The translations under genes were made by a program, and so were the position numbers. Below are positions 9,757 to 18,360 of a stretch of 64,000 nucleotides of DNA, piece by piece. Position 1 is the stretch's first letter; the number at the start of each line of letters is the position of its first letter. The notes beneath the pieces are model-generated. The model was not told the DNA's origin. It worked only from the letters and a program-made list of their open reading frames with translations, and did not search any database. The stretch covers positions 5,248,001 to 5,312,000 of the forward strand of contig NZ_CP050698.1 in assembly GCF_005116655.2 (NCBI RefSeq), in the 5' to 3' direction. This DNA is from Desulfosediminicola flagellatus (GTDB lineage Bacteria; Desulfobacterota; Desulfobulbia; Desulfobulbales; Desulfocapsaceae).

Positions 9757-12231
9757 TTAGATATCCTTACCCTCAAAGAATTTCACGTAGGCCATATCTG
9801 TCTTCATTATATGATCCCGCAACCAGGAAGAGAGAAAATTCATCAGATCCATGGATAACCCGGCCTTCCCCTGATTAAAGTCATTACTGAAGCTTGTCAC
9901 TTTATCAACCAGATCTTTATGCGCTTTTTTATGTTGCTCAATAGCAGGGTATTTATATTTCTCAAAAAACTCTTCTTCAAAAGCGAAGTGAGTTTTCGTA
10001 TAGGTGGCCAGCTCGTTAAGTATCCTCCCTGCCTCTTTCGCTCCAGCCCTATTTTTCATTGCCCTATGCAGCTCATTTACCAGTTTGACTAATCGTTTAT
10101 GCTGCGTGTCTACCGACTCAAAACCGGTCTCCAGCTGCTTACTCCAGACAAAGAGATCTTTCACATCAATGTGCTTTTGCTCGACAACGATCCTATCACC
10201 GCTTTTGTCAGCTTCCTCAACAGAAACTTTAAATATACTGATCATTTGGCGAAGCTGTGTGGCAAGTTCTGAAAGCCCCTCGGCACTGGCCCGCATATCG
10301 GCACTATGTGAAGACATATCCGCCGCAACTTCATTTACCTCCGCAATGTTTTCTGCGATAAGGGTTGATACATGAGAACTCTGGGCCACATTCTGGTTCA
10401 CTTCAGCGATTCCCTGAGATGCCTGCTCGATGTTCTGGGCAACCTCTGCTGCCCTTGCAGACTGCTCGGCCATCGAAATGGCAATCGACGAAATAATAGC
10501 GTCAACATCGCGAATCACATCCGCAATCAACCCGACTTCCTGAACTGTATCGTTTGTCGATGCCTGTATATCTTCAATTCGTCCTTTAATTTGCTGAGTT
10601 GCCTGCTGGGTCTGATTTGCGAGTTCCTTGATTTCTCCTGCGACAACAGCAAACCCCTTACCCGCGTCTCCAGCACGTGCCGCTTCTATTGTTGCGTTTA
10701 AGGCCAGGAGGTTGGTCTGGTCAGCAATCTCAGTAATCACCTCACTTACTTTGCTTATATCTCTGGCCGCTTCCCCTAGCTGAGCCACCTTATCCGTCGC
10801 GCTCTTAACCTGAGTGGATGCTGTCTGGCTTACCCCTTGGGCCCTGTCGCACTCAAGAACAACCCCATCAAGAGCCTCCCGCATCTCAGACGCTGCTTCA
10901 GCCACAAAACCAATATTCGTCGAAGCCTCTTCGCTTGCAGCTGCCACTGAAGTCATACTGACATCCATCTCCTCACTAGAAGCCGCCACGCCACTGGCTT
11001 TTTTCTTCAGACCATCCGATTGCTGAAGCATCTGATCCGAAGCCGACAACACTTCAAAAGCAGACGAAGTTACTGTTTCTGAGTTTGCCCCGATATCTAC
11101 AATGATAGTGTTGAGTTTAGCCACAAAGGTGTCAAACCACTTTGCCAGCATACCTATTTCATCAGGCCGTGATATACTAAGCCGTTTGGTAAGGTCTCCA
11201 TCACCTTCCGCGGCATCCCGTAACCCCTCCGTAATTTCATAAATAGGCTTAACCACCATAAACCTCAACATCATTCCCACTGCTACAATTACACCCAAAC
11301 AGCAAATTGCACCGATGACAAGCACTGCCCAGGTAGTTCCGGATTTTACATCTAAAGCTGATGTCTCAAGAATCCTACCCGTCTCATCAATCGCCGCATT
11401 ATTCTGAACAGCAACCCGTTCAAGATCGTTTTTCATGCTGCCGATAACCTTTTGCGACTCTTGCTCAATAATGGTTTTAATAGATTCTTCATTGGCATTT
11501 TTTAGCGCCTCAAAGCGAGTAGCAAGTGCTTCGACCTCACGGGTTACCGCAATTCTATTAACACAGACGATCACTTTGCCCAGTGGCAGGCCAAAATATT
11601 CGATTACAAGCTCATGAAGCATTACAGACGGATCGTTCCGGGCTGCATTCAATATTATCCCTGCCCGGATCTGCAAATCCTCTTCATCTTCGCCGTCTCC
11701 TTTTCTTAGATAGGAGATAACCAGATCGTCTACAATATTTATGTAGCTCGGTAAAAATGCATCATCCTTATCCAGATAGAACGCAAAAACGATTTCTTCT
11801 GTCTGAGCAACGGCTCTGGTGAAATCGACAAGCTGACTGTAGTTTTCTTCAAGTATCCTGCTCTCACCAACCTTGGCAAGTACCGCAGCCACAGCTTCGG
11901 CATTGCTTACAAGCAACTTCTCCATCCCTTTACCAATGTTGGCTTCTTCTGTTGATAAGGCTTCAGTCGTCACTTCAGAGAGGTTTAAGGCTGTTTCTTT
12001 CCCCATTGCCGTCAGCTGACTCCCGACACTTTTTTCAAGTGAGTCGAATTGCGTACGAGCCTCATCACCCGTTTGTTTGAGCTTGGCATAGACGCTTTCA
12101 CGCATCTCCGTCAGCAGATCACCCTGCTTCCTAATTACAGAAAGTCCCAACCCTGCAAACGAAATGGCCAGGATAACAACAAGCACCACCAGCATTTTGG
12201 CGCTAAGACGTTTTTTTAAATATCCGATCAT
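9757..12231 (-). CDS. Methyl-accepting chemotaxis protein with C-terminal hemerythrin domain (824 aa)
   Basis: Membrane chemoreceptor that probably senses oxygen or redox state. Order: TM1 (VVLVVILAISFAGLGLSVI, about 12-32), an extracytoplasmic sensor of about 270 residues, TM2 (WAVLVIGAICCLGVIVAVGMM, about 303-323), HAMP, the signalling domain with the highly conserved hairpin tip ITEIADQTNLLALNATIEAA, and a C-terminal bacteriohemerythrin (about 695-824). The di-iron ligands are visible in VDTQHKRL, HFAFEEEFF, HKKAH and LRDHIMKTDMAY. A TTG at 12255 also opens this frame, but the ATG at 12231 with GGGAAAAG just upstream gives a normal N-terminus (MIGYLKKRL). Fusions of MCP and hemerythrin are known from anaerobes, where O2 binding to the di-iron site drives avoidance. 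Confidence 0.92.
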   Translation of the reverse strand: MIGYLKKRLSAKMLVVLVVILAISFAGLGLSVIRKQGDLLTEMRESVYAKLKQTGDEARTQFDSLEKSVGSQLTAMGKETALNLSEVTTEALSTEEANIGKGMEKLLVSNAEAVAAVLAKVGESRILEENYSQLVDFTRAVAQTEEIVFAFYLDKDDAFLPSYINIVDDLVISYLRKGDGEDEEDLQIRAGIILNAARNDPSVMLHELVIEYFGLPLGKVIVCVNRIAVTREVEALATRFEALKNANEESIKTIIEQESQKVIGSMKNDLERVAVQNNAAIDETGRILETSALDVKSGTTWAVLVIGAICCLGVIVAVGMMLRFMVVKPIYEITEGLRDAAEGDGDLTKRLSISRPDEIGMLAKWFDTFVAKLNTIIVDIGANSETVTSSAFEVLSASDQMLQQSDGLKKKASGVAASSEEMDVSMTSVAAASEEASTNIGFVAEAASEMREALDGVVLECDRAQGVSQTASTQVKSATDKVAQLGEAARDISKVSEVITEIADQTNLLALNATIEAARAGDAGKGFAVVAGEIKELANQTQQATQQIKGRIEDIQASTNDTVQEVGLIADVIRDVDAIISSIAISMAEQSARAAEVAQNIEQASQGIAEVNQNVAQSSHVSTLIAENIAEVNEVAADMSSHSADMRASAEGLSELATQLRQMISIFKVSVEEADKSGDRIVVEQKHIDVKDLFVWSKQLETGFESVDTQHKRLVKLVNELHRAMKNRAGAKEAGRILNELATYTKTHFAFEEEFFEKYKYPAIEQHKKAHKDLVDKVTSFSNDFNQGKAGLSMDLMNFLSSWLRDHIMKTDMAYVKFFEGKDI

Positions 12232-12661
12232 TCTTTTCCCTCTATATATCAGCAAATACCTTTAGCCTGATAGATCTGGTCCGGTCTGACAGCCCCAGTA
12301 TCCATACATAACAAGGTTATCGCAGGATGGGCTTCTTATTCAAGGAAGCTCCCGAAAAAAAACCTGATATTGTAGAAAAGGAAAAAATAGTTCACAGTAC
12401 AACAAAGAAGAAATATGCTATACCTTAGAAACGCAGATGATACCTTCTGGATTCAGAAGGGCTGAATCAACTGTTTTTTCTAAAAGAATCTCTACCATGA
12501 AGCAAATTATCGACCGAAATAGACAATATAGTTCTGTTGAAAAACATACTCCAGGCCTCGATCGTGATCAAACAATCTACTTTTTCAAAGTACCCTGCTA
12601 ATGAACATCGTTAGGCAGTATTTATGAGAATTACTTTTAAGTACCTAGTTGGGAAGCCGGT
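12232..12661. other. Divergent intergenic stretch, 430 bp
   Basis: Separates the chemoreceptor from the rightward coiled-coil gene and should contain both promoters. No gene, RNA or strong palindrome was recognised. Confidence 0.4.
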
Positions 12662-12667
12662 GTGAGC

Positions 12668-13522
12668 ATGAACAACCTCTTAATCGACGCAAAAAAGATA
12701 TCTGAATATCTTGAATCAGAAAACAGCACCGTTAAAAATGCGGTTGCGGCTATAACCTCTACCGTCCAGGCCGCCGCAAACCAATCGGTACAGGTAATCC
12801 GAAAAAATCGTGAACGCATTTCTGATTCCACAGACCATCTCGACGGAGTACTTGAACAGGAACTCAAAATCAGCCAGGCAGAGGAAATAAAAGAAATTGC
12901 TGCCATCGGTCTTGAATTTGACAACTATTACGACAGAACTGTCAGTAGAGAAGCATTTCCGAATATTTTTCGTGCTCTTGAGGAGCGTATCGTAGCACTT
13001 GAAGAAAAAGAACAGGAACTAACAGCAAAAGAAGCGCATCTTGAAAAGATAATTCACCAGCGGGTTGCTGATGCAGAACTGAAAGCTAAAAAAGAGAGCA
13101 CCAGCAGTAAAGGGTTATTTGAAAGCGCACTTCTCAAGTCAGAAAAAGTATTCGATCAGAACAAGATCACCCGTTTTGTCTGCTCTACCATCTCAAGGTT
13201 TCAAGATGAATTTGAGCGCATCCAAACTGATCGGGATGTAGAGCATGTCACCAGACTATTCCAGGAAACAATTGAACCTTTCCAGACCACAAAGATTATC
13301 GCCGATAAAGATGGTAAACTTACAAAAGTCATAACCAATTCATTCTCGGAAGACTGCTACCAGGACCTCTTTCTCTTTTTCTACAAATATTACAACGAAT
13401 TAATGGACATATATGATTCTGAGAAAGTTCTCCCATCAACCGCAGAGGAGCTTTCCCGTGTATTTCGGAAAAAGAAGAAAGGAGCAGAGCAGATAATTGC
13501 TCAGATGCATAATCGCAAATAG
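12668..13522 (+). CDS. Unrecognised cytoplasmic coiled-coil protein (about 284 aa)
   Basis: I do not recognise a family. The protein has no signal peptide or membrane segment. It is rich in charged residues, with a predicted coiled coil at about residues 95-140 (EERIVALEEKEQELTAKEAH) and a basic C-terminus (RVFRKKKKGAEQIIAQMHNRK). Codon use looks like the neighbouring genes and the frame is long, so it is very likely real. Two starts are possible: GTG at 12662 and ATG at 12668. GGGAAG at 12651-12656 is better spaced for the ATG. It faces away from the chemoreceptor gene; any link to chemotaxis is a guess based on adjacency only. Confidence 0.7.
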   Translation: MNNLLIDAKKISEYLESENSTVKNAVAAITSTVQAAANQSVQVIRKNRERISDSTDHLDGVLEQELKISQAEEIKEIAAIGLEFDNYYDRTVSREAFPNIFRALEERIVALEEKEQELTAKEAHLEKIIHQRVADAELKAKKESTSSKGLFESALLKSEKVFDQNKITRFVCSTISRFQDEFERIQTDRDVEHVTRLFQETIEPFQTTKIIADKDGKLTKVITNSFSEDCYQDLFLFFYKYYNELMDIYDSEKVLPSTAEELSRVFRKKKKGAEQIIAQMHNRK

Positions 13523-13818
13523 CGAATGTTTCCTATTGTGAACCGAAAGTCACACACTGAAATTTATTTTTTTCACCGCTGAGCCCAGATTCTATCCATC
13601 CCCCTGTACCTCCACAATATTATAATTTTGAGTCGATCATTCTGTCTAATAATCACCTCTAGCGACTTTTAAGTATACAAAATCACTGAATGCGTATTGG
13701 TAGTACCAATAACCTCTCTGGATAAAGCCTGCCAATTGCCAGGATCTTTTCATGAGCTGAATAGCCGTTGATACTGAACAATACAGCTTATTGAGAATCA
13801 ATACCAGCCAGTTTCGTC

Positions 13819-13874
13819 TTGACAATAACATTGGTATCTCCTAATATTGGTCTGACCTTTTAGAGTCTAAAAGG
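13819..13874 (+). promoter_or_regulatory. Strong promoter with operator-like palindrome and leader hairpin, lactate/glycolate oxidation operon
   Basis: Lies in the 521-bp gap before the glcD-like gene. TTGACA (13819-13824), a 17-bp spacer and TAATAT (13842-13847) form a near-consensus sigma-70 promoter. Immediately after the -10, GGTCTGACC (13849-13857) is a perfect odd dyad covering the expected start point, the place where GntR/FadR-type lactate or glycolate repressors bind. CCTTTTAG and CTAAAAGG (13856-13863, 13867-13874) then form a small hairpin or second dyad. A leader of about 190 nt follows. The rest of the gap (13523-13818 and 13875-14043) shows nothing more. No regulator gene is adjacent. 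Confidence 0.6.
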
Positions 13875-14043
13875 TGCGGAGCAAACAGTTACGTAAAGAA
13901 ATCGGGTTTCTAAAATGTCTGCATTGCCAAATGGTGTTCACAGGCTCCATTTTAATGGCTCAAAACGCAGACGGTGAGTGAAATACAACGTGACACGGTC
14001 TACTGCATCACAGAATATTTCAGCTAATGGAGTTTAAACGACT

Positions 14044-15432
14044 ATGAAGAAAAGTATTATCGATGAGTTGGTCTCAATCTTCGGCCAGGATAACGTCCTT
14101 ACAGAACGCGAGGATATGATCGCCTACAGCTACGATGCTGCACCGGTAGAGATCGAACCAGAAGCTGTAGTATTCGCTACCACCACTGAGCAGATAAGCC
14201 AGCTGATGAAACTCGCTTACCGAGAAGAAATCCCAGTCACTCCACGTGGACAGGGCAGCGGACTTTCAGGCGGTTCTATTCCTTTAAAGAGCGGAATTGT
14301 TCTTGCTATGGATAGAATGAAGAATTTGATTGAGTTCGACCCAAATAACCGCCTTATCACCATTGAAGCGGGTTTCACAACCGCAGACATCGACCCGATT
14401 GTTGCTGAAGCAAATCTTTTCTACCCTCCCGATCCAGGTTCTGTAGCATTCTCCACTATCGGTGGCAATGTTGCTGAAAATGCTGGCGGCCTCCGTGGTC
14501 TAAAGTACGGTGTTACCAAAGACTACGTTAAGATGCTCAAAGTTGTTATGCCTCAAGGCGACATCGTGACCCTCGGCTCCAAGTGTGTTAAGCACGTTGC
14601 CGGTTTCAACTCCGAGCTTATGTTCGTAGGTAGCGAAGGCCTTCTCGGTATCATGACCGAGGTTACCCTTGCGCTTCTGCCAGTTCCACAGCATCGCGAG
14701 TCCGCTCTTGCAATCTTCAATAGCCTTGACGGAGCTGCTCAGGCGGTTTCCGATATCATTGCAGCAGGTGTAACCCCATCAACCATGGAGTTCATGGATA
14801 ACGCTACCATCAACGCGGTTCAGAACTTTAAAGATTGTGGTCTTCCTCGTGATGCAGCAGCTGTACTGCTTATTGAGACTGATGGCGAAGAGAACTCTGC
14901 AAAAGCTGAGATGGCCATTGTTGAAGAGCAGGTTCAGAAAAATGACCTCCGTAATTTTGCCCGTGCTCAGAACAGTGCAGAGCGTGACGCACTTTTTGCC
15001 GGTCGCCGTGTAGCACTTAATGCACTTGCTTCCGTTAAGCCAAACCTCATTCTTGAAGATGCGACTGTAAAGCGTTCCGTACTTCCTGACATGGTTCGCG
15101 GAATCATCGCAATCGCTGAGAAACATGACATCCAGGTTGGTATTTTCGGTCATGCCGGAGACGGTAACCTTCACCCGACCTTCCTCATCGATCAGAGCAA
15201 TAAAGAAGAAATGGCTCGTTGCCACAAAGCTGTTGATGAACTCTTCCAACTCGCTATTGACCTTGACGGAACCATTTCTGGTGAGCACGGAATCGGCCTT
15301 GAGAAGAAACCATACCTGCAGAATCAGATCGGCGCTTCCGGCATTAAACTGCTTCAGGACTTAAAGCGTATGTTTGATCCTAAAAACCTTCTCAATCCCG
15401 GCAAAATGTTCGACATGCCAGGTGAAGCATAA
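14044..15432 (+). CDS. FAD-linked D-lactate/glycolate dehydrogenase subunit (GlcD-like, 462 aa)
   Basis: Flavoprotein that oxidises D-lactate or glycolate (2-hydroxy acid to 2-oxo acid) and passes electrons to the iron-sulfur partner encoded next. The FAD-binding domain (about 36-210) shows TPRGQGSGLSGGSIP, PPDPGSVAFSTIGGNVAENA and LKYGVTKDYV. The C-terminal oxidase domain (about 212-455) shows FGHAGDGNLHPTFL and GTISGEHGIGLEKKPYL, whose histidines belong to the active site. Start ATG at 14044 after a weak GGAG at 14029-14032. It is followed 18 bp later by the Fe-S subunit. In sulfate reducers such pairs feed lactate electrons into the respiratory chain; substrate choice between lactate and glycolate is open. 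Confidence 0.92.
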   Translation: MKKSIIDELVSIFGQDNVLTEREDMIAYSYDAAPVEIEPEAVVFATTTEQISQLMKLAYREEIPVTPRGQGSGLSGGSIPLKSGIVLAMDRMKNLIEFDPNNRLITIEAGFTTADIDPIVAEANLFYPPDPGSVAFSTIGGNVAENAGGLRGLKYGVTKDYVKMLKVVMPQGDIVTLGSKCVKHVAGFNSELMFVGSEGLLGIMTEVTLALLPVPQHRESALAIFNSLDGAAQAVSDIIAAGVTPSTMEFMDNATINAVQNFKDCGLPRDAAAVLLIETDGEENSAKAEMAIVEEQVQKNDLRNFARAQNSAERDALFAGRRVALNALASVKPNLILEDATVKRSVLPDMVRGIIAIAEKHDIQVGIFGHAGDGNLHPTFLIDQSNKEEMARCHKAVDELFQLAIDLDGTISGEHGIGLEKKPYLQNQIGASGIKLLQDLKRMFDPKNLLNPGKMFDMPGEA

Positions 15433-15450
15433 GAGAAGGAGAGTTATATA

Positions 15451-16755
15451 ATGAATGCTAAAATATCCCAAAAACAACTCGCGGAAGATCATCTCCTCGA
15501 AGCTGCTAAAGAATTCCAGAAATGTATGCAGTGCGGTAAATGCCGTAGTGTATGTCCGGTATTCAAAGAGTTCGGCAACGAACTTTTCGTAGCTCGTGGT
15601 AAAAATAAGCTTGCCGAAAAAATCGTCTCCGGAGATCTTCAGATCACCCAGAGAGTTGAAGATGCAATCAACGAATGTCTGAACTGTAAAACCTGTTCTG
15701 CCAACTGCCCTGCCGGCGTTAGCCCTGAGCACGTAGTTCTTCGACTTCGCTGGTACATCACCACCCAGAAAGGTCTCCACTTCTTCAAGGCGCTTATTTT
15801 CCGTCAGCTCCTCTGGAGAAAATGGCCAATCACTCTCGGCTGTGCAGTTGTTGCTATCGCTCAGAGAGTACTTTTCGGCATTGGTCCGAAAAACCCTGTT
15901 CGTCACCTGTTTCCGCTCTTTGGATTCGCTAAACGCAGGAATTTTCCTGAGCTTGCAATCCGTAGTGCACAGTCTCAGTTACCTGAAGTAAGTCCTCCTA
16001 AAAAGGGACCTCGCAAAGCACGTATCGGTTATTTCACCGGTTGTGCAGGTAACCTTATCTACACCAACGTTGCAAAGTCTGTTGTAGATGTACTGACCGG
16101 ATACGGATACGAAGTTGTTATCCCTAAAAAGCAGAAATGTAACGGTACCCCAGTTCTTGCTAACGGTGACTATGAAGGCGCAAAGAAGCTGATGCAGTAC
16201 AACTTTGATCTTTTCCAGAAATATGACCTGGATGCGATTGTGGTTGCCTGTTCATCCTGCGGTATGTCTTTAAAGAAAGAGATCAAGGTATTCGTAGACG
16301 ACAGCCCTGAGCTCCGTGAATTCACGGGTAAGGTTTTCGATATCAATGAGTTCATCGAAAAGAATATTGAGTTCAAACCTGAAGAGCTCGGACGTATTCC
16401 TTACAAAATCACCTACCATGATCCATGCCATATGGTTCGCGGCCAGGGCGTTAAGGACCAGCCTCGTGAAATCTTAAAGAGAATTCCTGGTGTTGAGTTC
16501 AAAGAGATGAAAAATGCTGACACCTGCTGTGGTTCTGCAGGAAGTTACTGTATCACTCACTACGAGACCTCCATCAAGATCAATAACCACAAGGTTAAAG
16601 ATATTCAGGATGCTGACGTAGATCTCGTTGCAACCGCATGTCCGACCTGCGTAATGCACATCAATGACAACCTTGCTCAGCACGAAAGTAAAGAGACATC
16701 CAAGTTTGTCATAGAGATCCTTGCTGATTCGTTAAGAGCAGCAAAGACCATCTAA
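15451..16755 (+). CDS. Iron-sulfur (CCG-domain) subunit of lactate/glycolate dehydrogenase (434 aa)
   Basis: GlcF/HdrD-like partner of the flavoprotein upstream. Two [4Fe-4S] motifs near the N-terminus (CMQCGKCRSVC about 25-35; CLNCKTCSANC about 76-86) precede a hydrophobic patch (about 130-150) that may touch the membrane. Two cysteine-rich CCG domains follow: FTGCAGN near 195 with CSSCG, and DPCH near 326 with CCGSAGSYC and ACPTC. This is the arrangement of heterodisulfide-reductase subunit D and GlcF. A good AAGGAGAG precedes the ATG. The operon ends at a strong terminator about 80 bp downstream. Confidence 0.92.
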   Translation: MNAKISQKQLAEDHLLEAAKEFQKCMQCGKCRSVCPVFKEFGNELFVARGKNKLAEKIVSGDLQITQRVEDAINECLNCKTCSANCPAGVSPEHVVLRLRWYITTQKGLHFFKALIFRQLLWRKWPITLGCAVVAIAQRVLFGIGPKNPVRHLFPLFGFAKRRNFPELAIRSAQSQLPEVSPPKKGPRKARIGYFTGCAGNLIYTNVAKSVVDVLTGYGYEVVIPKKQKCNGTPVLANGDYEGAKKLMQYNFDLFQKYDLDAIVVACSSCGMSLKKEIKVFVDDSPELREFTGKVFDINEFIEKNIEFKPEELGRIPYKITYHDPCHMVRGQGVKDQPREILKRIPGVEFKEMKNADTCCGSAGSYCITHYETSIKINNHKVKDIQDADVDLVATACPTCVMHINDNLAQHESKETSKFVIEILADSLRAAKTI

Positions 16756-16838
16756 AATCAGACTACTTACTGTCTCTTTAGCTCCACGCCTGTTATTTCA
16801 AGGAAATAAAGAAACAGTTCGGCCTCACTCCTATCGAG

Positions 16839-16880
16839 ATAGCCCGAGTTCCTATTCAGGAACTCGGGCTATTTTTATTT
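16839..16880 (+). terminator. Intrinsic terminator of the lactate/glycolate oxidation operon
   Basis: Perfect 14-bp stem ATAGCCCGAGTTCC / GGAACTCGGGCTAT (16839-16852 with 16859-16872), 6-nt loop, then TTTTTATTTT. Confidence 0.93.
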
Positions 16881-17575
16881 TATCAATACCGATAGCGTAA
16901 ATTTCAATCTAGCTCACGCATTCCGAAAGTGAAATTTAATCTCAATGGACTTTTTGAGCCTCTTCTATATTTATCAGCATAATAATTAAAATAATAGTCC
17001 CCCCCACTATTTTCATTCTTAACCATTTATCGATTGAATATTCAAAGACATCTACAGGATAGGCTTTTTTTATGTTTCTGCATTCCTGCAAATGAACTAT
17101 TGCCCATAGTTCACTGGAATACATTAGTTATTTTTTCGATATCGAGAGACTCAACTCAAACAAATACATACTATCTCATTTTCGTCCGGGTAGCCTTTAG
17201 ACTTCTCAATTTACTGCCCACTATCCGAGTAAACTAAATTTGTTACCACTTTAGGTAGAATTACCTATTTACTTAGGCTACCAAGTTGAGTTAGAGTAGC
17301 CTCCGAATATGCCAAGAAGGACCGATATCATCTCATTACAAACCCTTAGAAAACATACTCTCTACAGATGATAGGCATGTAGTTTATTTGTGGCAGCAGC
17401 AACAGTATATTTTATCGCAGTACAACATATGGGCCCCCACCCAATTTACAACAGTATTCAGTTAGGATTATTTTATACTTCTAGACGTATTCTTAAAACT
17501 ATATTCGACACAGTTGATGCATATCCTTCCGAATATAACACTTATAACTTAACAGCACCTTTTCAATTCGATTCT
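16881..17575 (+). promoter_or_regulatory. AT-rich leader region upstream of the capsule locus
   Basis: About 700 bp without a supported gene before kdsB. It contains a run of seven C (16999-17005), the dyad AGGTAGAATTACCT, and three copies of a GTAGCCT/AGGCTAC core (near 17189, 17273 and 17295, the middle one inverted) that may be regulator sites. The promoter of the capsule operon should lie here. No JUMPstart/ops element was found. Confidence 0.3.
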
Positions 17576-18340
17576 ATGAAAGTTGTAATTGTAATTCCTG
17601 CTCGTTATAAATCATCACGTCTTCCGGGGAAACCACTCGCAGACCTATGCGGAAAACCCATGGTTCAGCATGTGTATGAGCGGGCGCTATTAGCGAAAAA
17701 TGCGCACAAAGTTATAGTTGCGACAGATGACCTGCGGATATTTACAGCAGTAAAGAAGTTCGGTGGAAATGTTCTCATGACATCGCCGGAACATCAAACA
17801 GGTACAGATAGAGTTATCGAGGTTTCAAAGAGAATCAACGCTGACATCTTTATTAATGTGCAGGGTGATGAGCCGTTAATTCGTCCAGAAGACATTGATT
17901 CACTTATAGATCAAATGCTTAGTAACCGGTCCTGCCAGGTCGCAACGCTCTGCCATCCCGTTCAAAAAGAAGATGCCCTTGATCCTAATGTCGTAAAAAT
18001 TGTTCGCTCGATGGATGGCAAGGCTCTCTACTTCAGCCGCCACCTGATCCCGTTCGCCCGTGAAGATAACCACCAGGCAATCTACCTGAAACATGTGGGT
18101 ATCTATGGGTATACAGCTGAGCTTCTAAAAAAGTATGACAAGCTGCCCTTCTCTCAACTCGAGAATATGGAAAAGCTGGAACAATTACGGCTTATCGAAG
18201 CTGGAATAGCAATCAACGCTATTGAAATAGACAGCATGGCGCAGGGGGTTGACACACCAGAGGACCTGGCACGAGTCAGACAGTATATGACCAGATTTAT
18301 GAATGAAAACCATGCCCCGCAACGGGCAATATCAATATAG
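17576..18340 (+). CDS. kdsB: 3-deoxy-manno-octulosonate cytidylyltransferase (CMP-Kdo synthetase, 254 aa)
   Basis: Activates Kdo with CTP to give CMP-Kdo, the donor for KpsC and KpsS, which build the Kdo linker on which group 2 capsules are anchored. Motifs: VVIVIPARYKSSRLPGKPL at the N-terminus, GKPMVQHVYERA, FINVQGDEPLI (metal and nucleotide site) and the C-terminal GVDTPEDLARVR. The frame is open from 17390, but the ATG at 17576 gives the standard N-terminus and length (about 250 aa). No clear Shine-Dalgarno is visible there. First gene of the capsule locus, 20 bp before kpsD; in this setting it plays the role of KpsU. Confidence 0.93.
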   Translation: MKVVIVIPARYKSSRLPGKPLADLCGKPMVQHVYERALLAKNAHKVIVATDDLRIFTAVKKFGGNVLMTSPEHQTGTDRVIEVSKRINADIFINVQGDEPLIRPEDIDSLIDQMLSNRSCQVATLCHPVQKEDALDPNVVKIVRSMDGKALYFSRHLIPFAREDNHQAIYLKHVGIYGYTAELLKKYDKLPFSQLENMEKLEQLRLIEAGIAINAIEIDSMAQGVDTPEDLARVRQYMTRFMNENHAPQRAISI

Positions 18341-18360
18341 TATCTCAATACATATTTTAG

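Noticed and set aside
17390..17575. N-terminal extension of KdsB (62 codons)
   Set aside because: Extension has no domain and the family N-terminus starts exactly at the ATG at 17576.
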